Made by a program: the position numbers and the translations under genes. Of a stretch of DNA of 64,000 nt, positions 10,386 through 23,577 are shown piece after piece (within the stretch, counting starts at the first letter, position 1; the number at the start of each line of letters is the position of its first letter). The stretch is from the NCBI GenBank assembly GCA_036937835.1, contig CM072879.1, forward strand, positions 1,114,001 through 1,178,000, read 5' to 3'. This stretch comes from Pampus argenteus (taxonomy: Eukaryota; Chordata; Actinopteri; Scombriformes; Stromateidae). The notes below the pieces were generated by a model. That model did not search any database. It was not told the origin of the DNA and was given only the letters and a program-made list of their open reading frames with translations.

Positions 10386-11453
10386 TGATTGAAAATATTG
10401 CTCCTTGTTTAAGAAAAACTATAGTTGTCAGTTTTGGGGTTCTCTCGCCGAGAGAAAGCTATTTTTACAAATGTTACAGTAAAAGCTGAAGGAAGCTCTC
10501 AGAAGTGAGTTTTTTGGACCTAATCATTAGAAATCAGTTACTTGTTGATGGCAAACATGGTTTTGATTGAAGATATTGCTCCTTGTTTAAGAAAAACTAT
10601 AGTTGTCAGTTTTGGGGTTCTCTCGCCGAGAGAAAGCTATTTTTACAAATGTTACAGTAAAAGCTGTAGGAAGCTCTCAGAAGTGAGTTTTTTGGTCCTA
10701 ATCATTAGAAATTAGTTACTTGTTGATGGCAAACATGGTTTTGATTGAAAATATTGCTCCTTGTTTAAGAAAAACTATAGTTGTCAGTTTTGGGGTTCTC
10801 TCGCCGAGAGAAAGCTATTTTTACAAATGTTACAGTAAAAGCTGCAGGAAGCTCTCAGAAGTGAGTTTTTTGGTCCTAATCATTAGAAATTAGTTACTTG
10901 TTGATGGCAAACATGGTTTTTAATGAAAATATTACTCCTTGTTTAAGAAAAACTATAGTTGTCAGTTTTGGGGTTCTCTCGCCGAGAGAAAGCTATTTTT
11001 ACAAATGTTACAGTAAAAGCTGAAGGAAGCTCTCAGAAGTGAGTTTTTTGGACCTAATCATTAGAAATCAGTTACTTGTTGATGGCAAACATGGTTTTGA
11101 TTGAAGATATTGCTCCTTGCTTAAGAAAAACTATAGTTGTCAGTTTTGGGGTTCTCTCGCCGAGAGAAAGCTATTTTTACAAATGTTACAGTAAAAGCTG
11201 TAGGAAGCTCTCAGAAGTGAGTTTTTTGGTCCTAATCATTAGAAATTAGTTACTTGTTGATGGCAAACATGGTTTTGATTGAAAATATTGCTCCTTGTTT
11301 AAGAAAAACTATAGTTGTCAGTTTTGGGGTTCTCTCGCCGAGAGAAAGCTATTTTTACAAATGTTACAGTAAAAGCTGCAGGAAGCTCTCAGAAGTGAGT
11401 TTTTTGGTCCTAATCATTAGAAATTAGTTACTTGTTGATGGCAAACATGGTTT
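10386..11453 (+). repeat. Tandem trimer duplication (534-bp unit)
   Basis: Three B monomers (GCTGAAGG with TTGGACC; GATTGAAGATATTG with GCTGTAGG; GCTGCAGG with GGGGTT) are repeated at +534 bp, which is three times 178. The pairs lie near 10386-10919 and 10920-11453. The marker TTTTTAATGAAAATATTAC occurs at 10917 and 11451, exactly 534 bp apart. One copy has TTGCTTAAG in place of TTGTTTAAG. Confidence 0.82.
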
Positions 11454-12171
11454 TTAATGAAAATATTACTCCTTGTTTAAGAAAAACTATAGTTGTCAGT
11501 TTTGGCCTTCTCTCGCCGAGAGAAAGCTATTTTTACAAATGTTACAGTAAAAGCTGTAGGAAGCTCTCAGAAGTGAGTTTTTTGGTCCTAATCATTAGAA
11601 ATTAGTTACTTGTTGATGGCAAACATGGTTTTGATTGAAAATATTGCTCCTTGTTTAAGAAAAACTATAGTTGTCAGTTTTGGGCTTCTCTCGCCGAGAG
11701 AAAGCTATTTTTACAAATGTTACAGTAAAAGCTGCAGGAAGCTCTCAGAAGTGAGTTTTTTGGTCCTAATCATTAGAAATCAGTTACTTGTTGATGGCAA
11801 ACATGGTTTTGATTGAAAATATTGCTCCTTGTTTGAGAAAAACTATAGTTGTCAGTTTTGGGCTTCTCTCGCCGAGAGAAAGCTATTTTTACAAATGTTA
11901 CAGTAAAAGCTGCAGGAAGCTCTCAGAAGTGAGTTTTTTGGTCCTAATCATTAGAAATCAGTTACTTGTTGATGGCAAACATGGTTTTGATTGAAAATAT
12001 TGCTCCTTGTTTGAGAAAAACTATAGTTGTCAGTTTTGGGCTTCTCTCGCCGAGAGAAAGCTATTTTTACAAATGTTACAGTAAAAGCTGCAGGAAGCTC
12101 TCAGAAGTGAGTTTTTTGGTCCTAATCATTAGAAATCAGTTACTTGTTGATGGCAAACATGGTTTTGATTG
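11432..12171 (+). repeat. Four-monomer phrase, copy 2
   Basis: This repeats the phrase at 8771-9510: TTTTTAATG marker at 11451, then one TTTAAG and two TTTGAG type B copies at a constant 2,661-bp offset. The first monomer differs by carrying ATTACTCC rather than ATTGCTCC. Confidence 0.75.
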
Positions 12172-12499
12172 AAAATATTGCTCCTTGTTTAAGAAAAACT
12201 ATAGTTTTCAGTTTTGGGCTTCTCTCGCCGAGAGAAAGCTATTTTTACAAATGTTACAGTAAAAGCTGCAGGAAGCTCTCAGAAGTGAGTTTTTTGGTCC
12301 TAATCATTAGAAATTAGTTACTTGTTGATGGCAAACATGGTTTTGATTGAAAATTTTGCTCCTTGTTTAAGAAAAACTATAGTTGTCAGTTTTGGGCTTC
12401 TCTCGCCGAGAGAAAGCTATTTTTACAAATGTTACAGTAAAAGCTGTAGGAAGCTCTCAGAAGTGAGTTTTTTGGTCCTAATCATTAGAAATTAGTTAC

Positions 12500-13193
12500 T
12501 TGTTGATGGCAAACATGGTTTTGATTGAAAATTTTGCTCCTTGTTTAAGAAAAACTATAGTTGTCAGTTTTGGCCTTCTCTCGCCGAGAGAAAGCTATTT
12601 TTACAAATGTTACAGTAAAAGCTGTAGGAAGCTCTCAGAAGTGAGCTTTTTGGTCCTAATCATTAGAAATCAGTTACTTGTTGATGGCAAACATGGTTTT
12701 GATTGAAAATATTGCTCCTTGTTTAAGAAAAACTGTAGTTGTCAGTTTTGGCCTGAGAGAAAGCTATTTGTACAAATGTTACAGTAAAAGCTGCAGAAAG
12801 CTCTCAGAAGTGAGTTTTTTGGTCCTAATCATTAGAAATTAGTTACTTGTTGATGGCAAACATGGTTTTGATTGAAAATTTTGCTCCTTGTTTAAGAAAA
12901 ACTATAGTTGTCAGTTTTGGCCTTCTCTCGCCGAGAGAAAGCTATTTTTACAAATGTTACAGTAAAAGCTGCAGGAAGCTCTCAGAAGTGAGTTTTTTGG
13001 TCCTAATCATTAGAAATCAGTTACTTGTTGATGGCAAACATGGTTTTGATTGAAAATATTGCTCCTTGTTTAAGAAAAACTGTAGTTGTCAGTTTTGGCC
13101 TGAGAGAAAGCTATTTGTACAAATGTTACAGTAAAAGCTGCAGAAAGCTCTCAGAAGTGAGTTTTTTGGTCCTAATCATTAGAAATTAGTTAC
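12500..13193 (+). repeat. B-A dimers, two 347-bp units in tandem
   Basis: A 178-bp B copy (AAATTTTGC, TTTTGGCCTT) is followed by a 169-bp A copy (GTAGTTGTC, GCCTGAGAG, TTTGTACAAATG, GCAGAAAGC), and this 347-bp pair is repeated at once. Similar B-A pairs are at 7187-7533, 9661-10007, 13550-13896, 15499-15845 and 18497-18843. The first pair here and the one at 7187 share the unusual GTGAGCTTTTTGG. Confidence 0.85.
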
Positions 13194-16100
13194 TTGTTGA
13201 TGGCAAACATGGTTTTGATTGAAAATATGGCTCCTTGTTTAAGAAAAACTATAGTTGTCAGTTTTGGGCTTCTCTCGCCGAGAGAAAGCTATTTTTACAA
13301 ATGTTACAGTAAAAGCTGCAGGAAGCTCTCAGAAGTGAGTTTGTTGGTCCTAATCATTAGAAATCAGTTACTTGTTGATGGCAAACATGGTTTTGATTGA
13401 AAATATTGCTCCTTGTTTGAGAAAAACTATAGTTGTCAGTTTTGGGGTTCTCTCGCCGAGAGAAAGCTATTTTTACAAATGTTACAGTAAAAGCTGCAGG
13501 AAGCTCTCAGAAGTGAGTTTTTTGGTCCTAATCATTAGAAATCAGTTACTTGTTGATGGCAAACATGGTTTTGATTGAAAATATGGCTCCTTGTTTAAGA
13601 AAAACTATAGTTGTCAGTTTTGGGCTTCTCTCGCCGAGAGAAAGCTATTTTTACAAATGTTACAGTAAAAGCTGCAGGAAGCTCTCAGAAGTGAGTTTTT
13701 TGGTCCTAATCATGAGAAATCAGTTACTTGTTGATGGCAAACATGGTTTTGATTGAAAATATTGCTCCTTGTTTAAGAAAAACTGTAGTTGTCAGTTTTG
13801 GCCTGAGAGAAAGCTATTTGTACAAATGTTACAGTAAAAGCTGCAGAAAGCTCTCAGAAGTGAGTTTTTTGGTCCTATTCATTAGAAATTAGTTACTTGT
13901 TGATGGCAAACATGGTTTTGATTGAAAATATGGCTCCTTGTTTAAGAAAAACTATAGTTGTCAGTTTTGGGCTTCTCTCGCCGAGAGAAAGCTATTTTTA
14001 CAAATGTTACAATAAAAGCTGCAGGAAGCTCTCAGAAGTGAGTTTTTTGGTCCTAATCATTAGAAATCAGTTACTTGTTGATGGCAAACATGGTTTTGAT
14101 TGAAAATATTGCTCCTTGTTTGAGAAAAACTATAGTTGTCAGTTTTGGGCTTCTCTCGCCGAGAGAAAGCTATTTTTACAAATGTTACAGTAAAAGCTGC
14201 AGGAAGCTCTCAGAAGTGAGTTTTTTGGTCCTAATCATTAGAAATCAGTTACTTGTTGATGGCAAACATGGTTTTGATTGAAAATATTGCTCCTTGTTTA
14301 AGAAAAACTATAGTTGTCAGTTTTGGGGTTCTCTCGCCGAGAGAAAGCTATTTTTACAAATGTTACAGTAAAAGCTGAAGGAAGCTCTCAGAAGTGAGTT
14401 TTTTGGACCTAATCATTAGAAATTAGTTACTTGTTGATGGCAAACATGGTTTTGATTGAAAATATTGCTCCTTGTTTAAGAAAAACTATAGTTGTCAGTT
14501 TTGGGGTTCTCTCGCCGAGAGAAAGCTATTTTTACAAATGTTACAGTAAAAGCTGAAGGAAGCTCTCAGAAGTGAGTTTTTTGGACCTAATCATTAGAAA
14601 TCAGTTACTTGTTGATGGCAAACATGGTTTTGATTGAAGATATTGCTCCTTGTTTAAGAAAAACTATAGTTGTCAGTTTTGGCCTTCTCTCGCCGAGAGA
14701 AAGCTATTTTTACAAATGTTACAGTAAAAGCTGTAGGAAGCTCTCAGAAGTGAGGTTTTTGGTCCTAATCATTAGAAATTAGTTACTTGTTGATGGCAAA
14801 CATGGTTTTGATTGAAAATATTGCTCCTTGTTTAAGAAAAACTATAGTTGTCAGTTTTGGGCTTCTCTCGCCGAGAGAAAGCTATTTTTACAAATGTTAC
14901 AGTAAAAGCTGCAGGAAGCTCTCAGAAGTGAGTTTTTTGGTCCTAATCATTAGAAATCAGTTACTTGTTGATGGCAAACATGGTTTTGATTGAAAATATG
15001 GCTCCTTGTTTAAGAAAAACTATAGTTGTCAGTTTTGGGCTTCTCTCGCCGAGAGAAAGCTATTTTTACAAATGTTACAGTAAAAGCTGCAGGAAGCTCT
15101 CAGAAGTGAGTTTTTTGGTCCTAATCATTAGAAATCAGTTACTTGTTGATGGCAAACATGGTTTTGATTGAAAATATTGCTCCTTGTTTGAGAAAAACTA
15201 TAGTTGTCAGTTTTGGGCTTCTCTCGCCGAGAGAAAGCTATTTTTACAAATGTTACAGTAAAAGCTGCAGGAAGCTCTCAGAAGTGAGTTTTTTGGTCCT
15301 AATCATTAGAAATCAGTTACTTGTTGATGGCAAACATGGTTTTGATTGAAAATATTGCTCCTTGTTTAAGAAAAACTATAGTTGTCAGTTTTGGGGTTCT
15401 CTCGCCGAGAGAAAGCTATTTTTACAAATGTTACAGTAAAAGCTGAAGGAAGCTCTCAGAAGTGAGTTTTTTGGACCTAATCATTAGAAATCAGTTACTT
15501 GTTGATGGCAAACATGGTTTTGATTGAAGATATTGCTCCTTGTTTAAGAAAAACTATAGTTGTCAGTTTTGGCCTTCTCTCGCCGAGAGAAAGCTATTTT
15601 TACAAATGTTACAGTAAAAGCTGCAGGAAGCTCTCAGAAGTGAGTTTTTTGGTCCTAATCATTAGAAATCAGTTACTTGTTGATGGCAAACATGGTTTTG
15701 ATTGAAAATATTGCTCCTTGTTTAAGAAAAACTGTAGTTGTCAGTTTTGGCCTGAGAGAAAGCTATTTGTACAAATGTTACAGTAAAAGCTGCAGAAAGC
15801 TCTCAGAAGTGAGTTTTTTGGTCCTATTCATTAGAAATTAGTTACTTGTTGATGGCAAACATGGTTTTGATTGAAAATATGGCTCCTTGTTTAAGAAAAA
15901 CTATAGTTGTCAGTTTTGGGCTTCTCTCGCCGAGAGAAAGCTATTTTTACAAATGTTACAGTAAAAGCTGCAGGAAGCTCTCAGAAGTGAGTTTTTTGGT
16001 CCTAATCATTAGAAATCAGTTACTTGTTGATGGCAAACATGGTTTTGATTGAAAATATTGCTCCTTGTTTGAGAAAAACTATAGTTGTCAGTTTTGGGGT

Positions 16101-16913
16101 TCTCTCGCCGAGAGAAAGCTATTTTTACAAATGTTACAGTAAAAGCTGCAGGAAGCTCTCAGAAGTGAGTTTTTTGGTCCTAATCATTAGAAATCAGTTA
16201 CTTGTTGATGGCAAACATGGTTTTGATTGAAAATATGGCTCCTTGTTTAAGAAAAACTATAGTTGTCAGTTTTGGGCTTCTCTCGCCGAGAGAAAGCTAT
16301 TTTTACAAATGTTACAGTAAAAGCTGCAGGAAGCTCTCAGAAGTGAGTTTTTTGGTCCTAATCATTAGAAATCAGTTACTTGTTGATGGCAAACATGGTT
16401 TTGATTGAAAATATTGCTCCTTGTTTGAGAAAAACTATAGTTGTCAGTTTTGGGCTTCTCTCGCCGAGAGAAAGCTATTTTTACAAATGTTACAGTAAAA
16501 GCTGAAGGAAGCTCTCAGAAGTGAGTTTTTTGGACCTAATCATTAGAAATCAGTTACTTGTTGATGGCAAACATGGTTTTGATTGAAGATATTGCTCCTT
16601 GTTTAAGAAAAACTATAGTTGTCAGTTTTGGCCTTCTCTCGCCGAGAGAAAGCTATTTTTACAAATGTTACAGTAAAAGCTGCAGGAAGCTCTCAGAAGT
16701 GAGTTTTTTGGTCCTAATCATTAGAAATCAGTTACTTGTTGATGGCAAACATGGTTTTGATTGAAAATATTGCTCCTTGTTTGAGAAAAACTATAGTTGT
16801 CAGTTTTGGGCTTCTCTCGCCGAGAGAAAGCTATTTTTACAAATGTTACAGTAAAAGCTGCAGGAAGCTCTCAGAAGTGAGTTTTTTGGTCCTAATCATT
16901 AGAAATCAGTTAC

Positions 16914-17624
16914 TTGTTGATGGCAAACATGGTTTTGATTGAAAATATTGCTCCTTGTTTAAGAAAAACTATAGTTGTCAGTTTTGGGGTTCTCTCGCCG
17001 AGAGAAAGCTATTTTTACAAATGTTACAGTAAAAGCTGAAGGAAGCTCTCAGAAGTGAGTTTTTTGGACCTAATCATTAGAAATCAGTTACTTGTTGATG
17101 GCAAACATGGTTTTGATTGAAGATATTGCTCCTTGTTTAAGAAAAACTATAGTTGTCAGTTTTGGCCTTCTCCCGCCGAGAGAAAGCTATTTTTACAAAT
17201 GTTACAGTAAAAGCTGCAGGAAGCTCTCAGAAGTGAGTTTTTTGGTCCTAATCATTAGAAATCAGTTACTTGTTGATGGCAAACATGGTTTTGATTGAAA
17301 ATATTGCTCCTTGTTTAAGAAAAACTATAGTTGTCAGTTTTGGGGTTCTCTCGCCGAGAGAAAGCTATTTTTACAAATGTTACAGTAAAAGCTGAAGGAA
17401 GCTCTCAGAAGTGAGTTTTTTGGACCTAATCATTAGAAATCAGTTACTTGTTGATGGCAAACATGGTTTTGATTGAAGATATTGCTCCTTGTTTAAGAAA
17501 AACTATAGTTGTCAGTTTTGGCCTTCTCCCGCCGAGAGAAAGCTATTTTTACAAATGTTACAGTAAAAGCTGTAGGAAGCTCTCAGAAGTGAGTTTTTGG
17601 TCCTAATCATTAGAAATTAGTTAC
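16914..17624 (+). repeat. Tandem B dimer (356 bp) with mutated palindrome
   Basis: A GCTGAAGG/TTGGACC copy followed by a GATTGAAGATATTG copy is repeated at +356 bp (16914 and 17270). Both second members carry the same T to C change in the dyad (TTCTCCCGCCGAGAGAA near 17169 and 17525), so the mutation preceded the duplication. The second unit is one T shorter (GAGTTTTTGG). Confidence 0.85.
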
Positions 17625-20600
17625 TTGTTGATGGCAAACATGGTTTTGATTGAAAATATTGCTCCTTGTTTAAGAAAAACTATAGTTGTCAGTTTTGGGC
17701 TTCTCTCGCCGAGAGAAAGCTATTTTTACAAATGTTACAGTAAAAGCTGCAGGAAGCTCTCAGAAGTGAGTTTTTTGGTCCTAATCATTAGAAATTAGTT
17801 ACTTGTTGATGGCAAACATGGTTTTGATTGAAAATTTTGCTCCTTGTTTAAGAAAAACTATAGTTGTCAGTTTTGGCCTTCTCTCGCCGAGAGAAAGCTA
17901 TTTTTACAAATGTTACAGTAAAAGCTGTAGGAAGCTCTCAGAAGTGAGTTTTTTGGTCCTAATCATTAGAAATTAGTTACTTGTTGATGGCAAACATGGT
18001 TTTGATTGAAAATATTGCTCCTTGTTTGAGAAAAACTATAGTTGTCAGTTTTGGCCTTCTCTCGCCGAGAGAAAGCTATTTTTACAAATGTTACAGTAAA
18101 AGCTGCAGGAAGCTCTCAGAAGTGAGTTTTTTGGTCCTAATCATTAGAAATCAGTTACTTGTTGATGGCAAACATGGTTTTGATTGAAAATATTGCTCCT
18201 TGTTTAAGAAAAACTGTAGTTGTCAGTTTTGGCCTGAGAGAAAGCTATTTGTACAAATGTTACAGTAAAAGCTGCAGGAAGCTCTCAGAAGTGAGTTTTT
18301 TGGTCCTAATCATTAGAAATCAGTTACTTGTTGATGGCAAACATGGTTTTGATTGAAAATATTGCTCCTTGTTTAAGAAAAACTGTAGTTGTCAGTTTTG
18401 GCCTGAGAGAAAGCTATTTGTACAAATGTTACAGTAAAAGCTGCAGAAAGCTCTCAGAAGTGAGTTTTTTGGTCCTAATCATTAGAAATTAGTTACTTGT
18501 TGATGGCAAACATGGTTTTGATTGAAAATATGGCTCCTTGTTTAAGAAAAACTATAGTTGTCAGTTTTGGGCTTCTCTCGCCGAGAGAAAGCTATTTTTA
18601 CAAATGTTACAGTAAAAGCTGCAGGAAGCTCTCAGAAGTGAGTTTTTTGGTCCTAATCATTAGAAATCAGTTACTTGTTGATGGCAAACATGGTTTTGAT
18701 TGAAAATATTGCTCCTTGTTTAAGAAAAACTGTAGTTGTCAGTTTTGGCCTGAGAGAAAGCTATTTGTACAAATGTTACAGTAAAAGCTGCAGAAAGCTC
18801 TCAGAAGTGAGTTTTTTGGTCCTAATCATTAGAAATTAGTTACTTGTTGATGGCAAACATGGTTTTGATTGAAAATATGGCTCCTTGTTTAAGAAAAACT
18901 ATAGTTGTCAGTTTTGGGCTTCTCTCGCCGAGAGAAAGCTATTTTTACAAATGTTACAGTAAAAGCTGCAGGAAGCTCTCAGAAGTGAGTTTTTTGGTCC
19001 TAATCATTAGAAATCAGTTACTTGTTGATGGCAAACATGGTTTTGATTGAAAATATTGCTCCTTGTTTAAGAAAAACTATAGCTGTCAGTTTTGGGCTTC
19101 TCTCGCCGAGAGAAAGCTATTTTTACAAATGTTACAGTAAAAGCTGCAGGAAGCTCTCAGAAGTGAGTTTTTTGGTCCTAATCATTAGAAATCAGTTACT
19201 TGTTGATGGCAAACATGGTTTTGATTGAAAATATTGCTCCTTGTTTAAGAAAAACTGTAGTTGTCAGTTTTGGCCTGAGAGAAAGCTATTTGTACAAATG
19301 TTACAGTAAAAGCTGCAGAAAGCTCTCAGAAGTGAGTTTTTTGGTCCTAATCATTAGAAATTAGTTACTTGTTGATGGCAAACATGGTTTTGATTGAAAA
19401 TATTGCTCCTTGTTTAAGAAAAACTATAGTTGTCAGTTTTGGGGTTCTCTCGCCGAGAGAAAGCTATTTTTACAAATGTTACAGTAAAAGCTGAAGGAAG
19501 CTCTCAGAAGTGAGTTTTTTGGACCTAATCATTAGAAATCAGTTACTTGTTGATGGCAAACATGGTTTTGATTGAAGATATTGCTCCTTGTTTAAGAAAA
19601 ACTATAGTTGTCAGTTTTGGCCTTCTCTCGCCGAGAGAAAGCTATTTTTACAAATGTTACAGTAAAAGCTGTAGGAAGCTCTCAGAAGTGAGTTTTTGGT
19701 CCTAATCATTAGAAATTAGTTACTTGTTGATGGCAAACATGGTTTTGATTGAAAATATTGCTCCTTGTTTAAGAAAAACTATAGTTGTCAGTTTTGGGCT
19801 TCTCTCGCCGAGAGAAAGCTATTTTTACAAATGTTACAGTAAAAGCTGCAGGAAGCTCTCAGAAGTGAGTTTTTTGGTCCTAATCATTAGAAATTAGTTA
19901 CTTGTTGATGGCAAACATGGTTTTGATTGAAAATTTTGCTCCTTGTTTAAGAAAAACTATAGTTGTCAGTTTTGGGCTTCTCTCGCCGAGAGAAAGCTAT
20001 TTTTACAAATGTTACAGTAAAAGCTGTAGGAAGCTCTCAGAAGTGAGTTTTTTGGTCCTAATCATTAGAAATTAGTTACTTGTTGATGGCAAACATGGTT
20101 TTGATTGAAAATGTTGCTCCTTGTTTAAGAAAAACTGTAGTTGTCAGTTTTGGCCTGAGAGAAAGCTATTTGTACAAATGTTACAGTAAAAGCTGCAGAA
20201 AGCTCTCAGAAGTGAGTTTTTTGGTCCTAATCATTAGAAATTAGTTACTTGTTGATGGCAAACATGGTTTTGATTGAAAATATTGCTCCTTGTTTAAGAA
20301 AAACTATAGTTGTCAGTTTTGGGCTTCTCTCGCCGAGAGAAAGCTATTCTTACAAATGTTACAGTAAAAGCTGCAGGAAGCTCTCAGAAGTGAGTTTTTT
20401 GGTCCTAATCATTAGAAATCAGTTACTTGTTGATGGCAAACATGGTTTTGATTGAAAATATTGATCCTTGTTTAAGAAAAACTGTAGTTGTCAGTTTTGG
20501 TCTGAGAGAAAGCTATTTTTTACAAATGTTACAGTAAAAGCTGCAGGAAGCTCTCAGAAGTTTTTTTTTGGGCTCCTAATCATTAGAAATCAGTTACTTG

Positions 20601-21350
20601 TTGATGGCAAACATGGTTTTGATTGAAAATATTGCTCCTTGTTTAAGAAAAACTGTAGTTGTCAGTTTTGGCCTGAGACAAAGCTATTTTTACAAATGTT
20701 ACAGTAAAAGCTGCAGGAAGCTCTCAGAAGTGAGTTTTTTGGTCCTAATCATTAGAAATCAGTTACTTGTTGATGGCAAACATGGTTTTGATTGAAAATA
20801 TTGCTCCTTGTTTAAGAAAAACTGTAATTGTCAGTTTTGGCCTGAGAGAAAGCAGTTTTTACAAATGTTACAGTAAAAGCTGCAGGAAGCTCTCAGAAGT
20901 GAGTTTTTTGGTCCTAATCATTAGAAATCAGTTACTTGTTGATGGCAAACATGGTTTTGATTGAAAATATTGCTCCTTGTTTAAGAAAAACTGTAGTTGT
21001 CAGTTTTGGCCTGAGACAAAGCTATTTTTTACAAATGTTACAGTAAAAGCTGCAGGAAGCTCTCAGAAGTGAGTTTTTTGGTCCTAATCATTAGAAATCA
21101 GTTACTTGTTAATGGCAAACATGGTTTTCATTGAAAATATTGATCCTTGTTTAAGAAAAACTGTAGTTGTCAGTTTTGGCCTGAGAGAAAGCTATTTTTA
21201 CAAATGTTACAGTAAAAGCTGCAAGAAGCTCTCAGAAGTGAGTTTTTTGGTCCTAATCATTAGAAATTAGTTACTTGTTGATGGCAAACATGGTTTTGAT
21301 TGAAAATATGGCTCCTTGTTTAAGAAAAACTATAGTTGTCAGTTTTGGGC

Positions 21351-21367
21351 TTCTCTCGCTGAGAGAA
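21351..21367 (+). repeat. Relic B palindrome (CGCTGAGAG form), copy 1
   Basis: TTCTCTCGCTGAGAGAA is the type B dyad with the second CpG changed to TpG. Removing its first nine bases after a GGCC would leave GGCCTGAGAG, the type A form, so it looks like an intermediate state. It lies in a type A neighbourhood. Confidence 0.88.
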
Positions 21368-23560
21368 AGCTATTTTTACAAATGTTACAGTAAACGCTGC
21401 AGGAAGCTCTCAGAAGTGAGTTTTTCGGTCCTAATCATTAGAAATTAGTTACCTGTTGATGGCAAACATGGTTTTGATTGAAAACATTGCTCCTTGTTTA
21501 AGAAAAACTGTAGTTGTCAGTTTTGGCCTGAGACAAAGCTATTTTTACAAATGTTACAGTAAAAGCTGCAGGAAGCTCTCAGAAGTGAGTTTTTTTGGTC
21601 CTAATCATTAGAAATCAGTTACTTGTTGATGGCAAACATGGTTTTGATTGAAAATATTGCTCCTTGTTTAAGAAAAACTGTAGTTGTCAGTTTTGGCCTG
21701 AGAGAAAGCTATTTTTACAAATGTTACAGTAAAAGCTGCAGGAAGCTCCCAGAAGTGAGTTTTTTGGTCCTAATCATTAGAAATCAGTTACTTGTTGATG
21801 GCAAACATGGTTTTCATTGAAAATATTGATCCTTGTTTAGGAAAAACTGTAGTTGTCAGTTTTGGCCTGAGAGAAAGCTATTTTTACAAATGTTACAGTA
21901 AAAGCTGCAGGAAGCTCTCAGAAGTGAGTTTTTTGGTCCTAATCATTAGAAATCAGTTACTTGTTGATGGCAAACATGGTTTTCATTGAAAATATTGCTC
22001 CTTGTTTAAGAAAAACTGTAGTTGTCAGTTTTGGCCTGAGAGAAAGCTATTTTTACAAATGTTACAGTAAAAGCTGCAGGAAGCTCTCAGAAGTTTTTTT
22101 TTGGGCTCCTAATCATTAGAAATCAGTTACTTGTTGATGGCAAACATGGTTTTGATTGAAAATATTGCTCCTTGTTTAAGAAAAACTGTAGTTGTCAGTT
22201 TTGGCCTGAGACAAAGCTATTTTTACAAATGTTACAGTAAAAGCTGCAGGAAGCTCTCAGAAGTGAGTTTTTCGGTCCTAATCATTAGAAATTAGTTACC
22301 TGTTGATGGCAAACATGGTTTTGATTGAAAACATTGCTCCTTGTTTAAGAAAAACTGTAGTTGTCAGTTTTGGCCTGAGAGAAAGCTATTTGTACAAATG
22401 CTACAGTAAAAGCTGCAGGAAGCTCTCAGAAGTGAGTTTTTTGGTCCTAATCATTAGAAATCAGTTACTTGTTGATAGCAAACATGGTTTTCATTGAAAA
22501 TATTGATCCTTGTTTAAGAAAAACTGTAGTTGTCAGTTTTGGCCTGAGAGAAAGCTATTTTTTACAAATGTTACAGTAAAAGCTGCAGGAAGCTCTCAGA
22601 AGTTTTTTTTTGGGCTCCTAATCATTAGAAATCAGTTACTTGTTGATGGCAAACATGGTTTTGATTGAAAATATTGCTCCTTGTTTAAGAAAAACTGTAG
22701 TTGTCAGTTTTGGCCTGAGAGAAAGCTATTTTTTACAAATGTTACAGTAAAAGCTGCAGGAAGCTCTCAGAAGTGAGTTTTTTGGTCCTAATCATTAGAA
22801 ATCAGTTACTTGTTGATGGCAAACATGGTTTTCATTGAAAATATTGCTCCTTGTTTAAGAAAAACTGTAGTTGTCAGTTTTGGCCTGAGAGAAAGCTATT
22901 TTTACAAATGTTACAGTAAAAGCTGCAGGAAGCTCTCAGAAGTGAGTTTTTTGGTCCTAATCATTAGAAATCAGTTACTTGTTGATGGCAAACATGGTTT
23001 TGATTGAAAATATTGCTCCTTGTTTAAGAAAAACTGTAGTTGTCAGTTTTGGCCTGAGAGAAAGCTATTTTTACAAATGTTACAGTAAAAGCTGCATGAA
23101 GCTCTCAGAAGTTTTTTTTGGGCTCCTAATCATTAGAAATCAGTTACTTGTTGATGGCAAACATGGTTTTGTTGAAAATATTGCTCCTTATTTAAGAAAA
23201 ACTGTAGTTGTCAGTTTTGGCCTGAGAGAAAGCTATTTTTACAAATGTTACAGTAAAAGCTGCAGGAAGCTCTCAGAAGTGAGTTTTTTGGTCCTAATCA
23301 TTAGAAATCAGTTACTTGTTGATGGCAAACATGGTTTTGATTGAAAATATTGCTCCTTGTTTAAGAAAAACTGTAGTTGTCAGTTTTGGCCTGAGACAAA
23401 GCTATTTTTACAAATGTTACAGTAAAAGCTGCAAGAAGCTCTCAGAAGTGAGTTTTTTGGTCCTAATCATTAGAAATTAGTTACTTGTTGATGGCAAACA
23501 TGGTTTTGATTGAAAATATGGCTCCTTGTTTAAGAAAAACTATAGTTGTCAGTTTTGGGC

Positions 23561-23577
23561 TTCTCTCGCTGAGAGAA
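23561..23577 (+). repeat. Relic B palindrome (CGCTGAGAG form), copy 2
   Basis: Same sequence and monomer context (AAATATGGCTCC before, GAGTTTTTCGG after) as the copy at 21351. It was probably spread by segment duplication within the transition zone. Confidence 0.88.

Larger units (their letters stand above)
6572..20450 (+). repeat. Mixed type B / type A block, right arm
   Basis: Roughly 79 monomers lie in plus orientation, mostly 178-bp type B, with single type A copies at intervals. The inserted A copies share their own variants: GCTATTTGTACAAATG and GCTGCAGAAAGCTC. B sub-families recur in phrases. For example, a copy with GCTGAAGG plus TTGGACC is often followed by one with GATTGAAGATATTG (near 10364-10719, 15321-15676, 16914-17269 and 19369-19723). 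The arrangement is a patchwork of local duplications rather than one regular higher-order unit. No non-satellite sequence is present. Confidence 0.93.

Noticed and set aside
14000..14020. AATAAA polyadenylation-like signal in CAATAAAAGC
   Set aside because: It is a single G to A change in the usual CAGTAAAAGC of one monomer, without a gene upstream.
13728..16200. Regular 1,949-bp higher-order repeat in the right B zone
   Set aside because: CCTATTCATT and its neighbours recur at 1,949 bp (13874 and 15823), but the match lasts only about two to three monomers, and other neighbours match better at 2,652 bp. The zone is a patchwork, not a regular unit.
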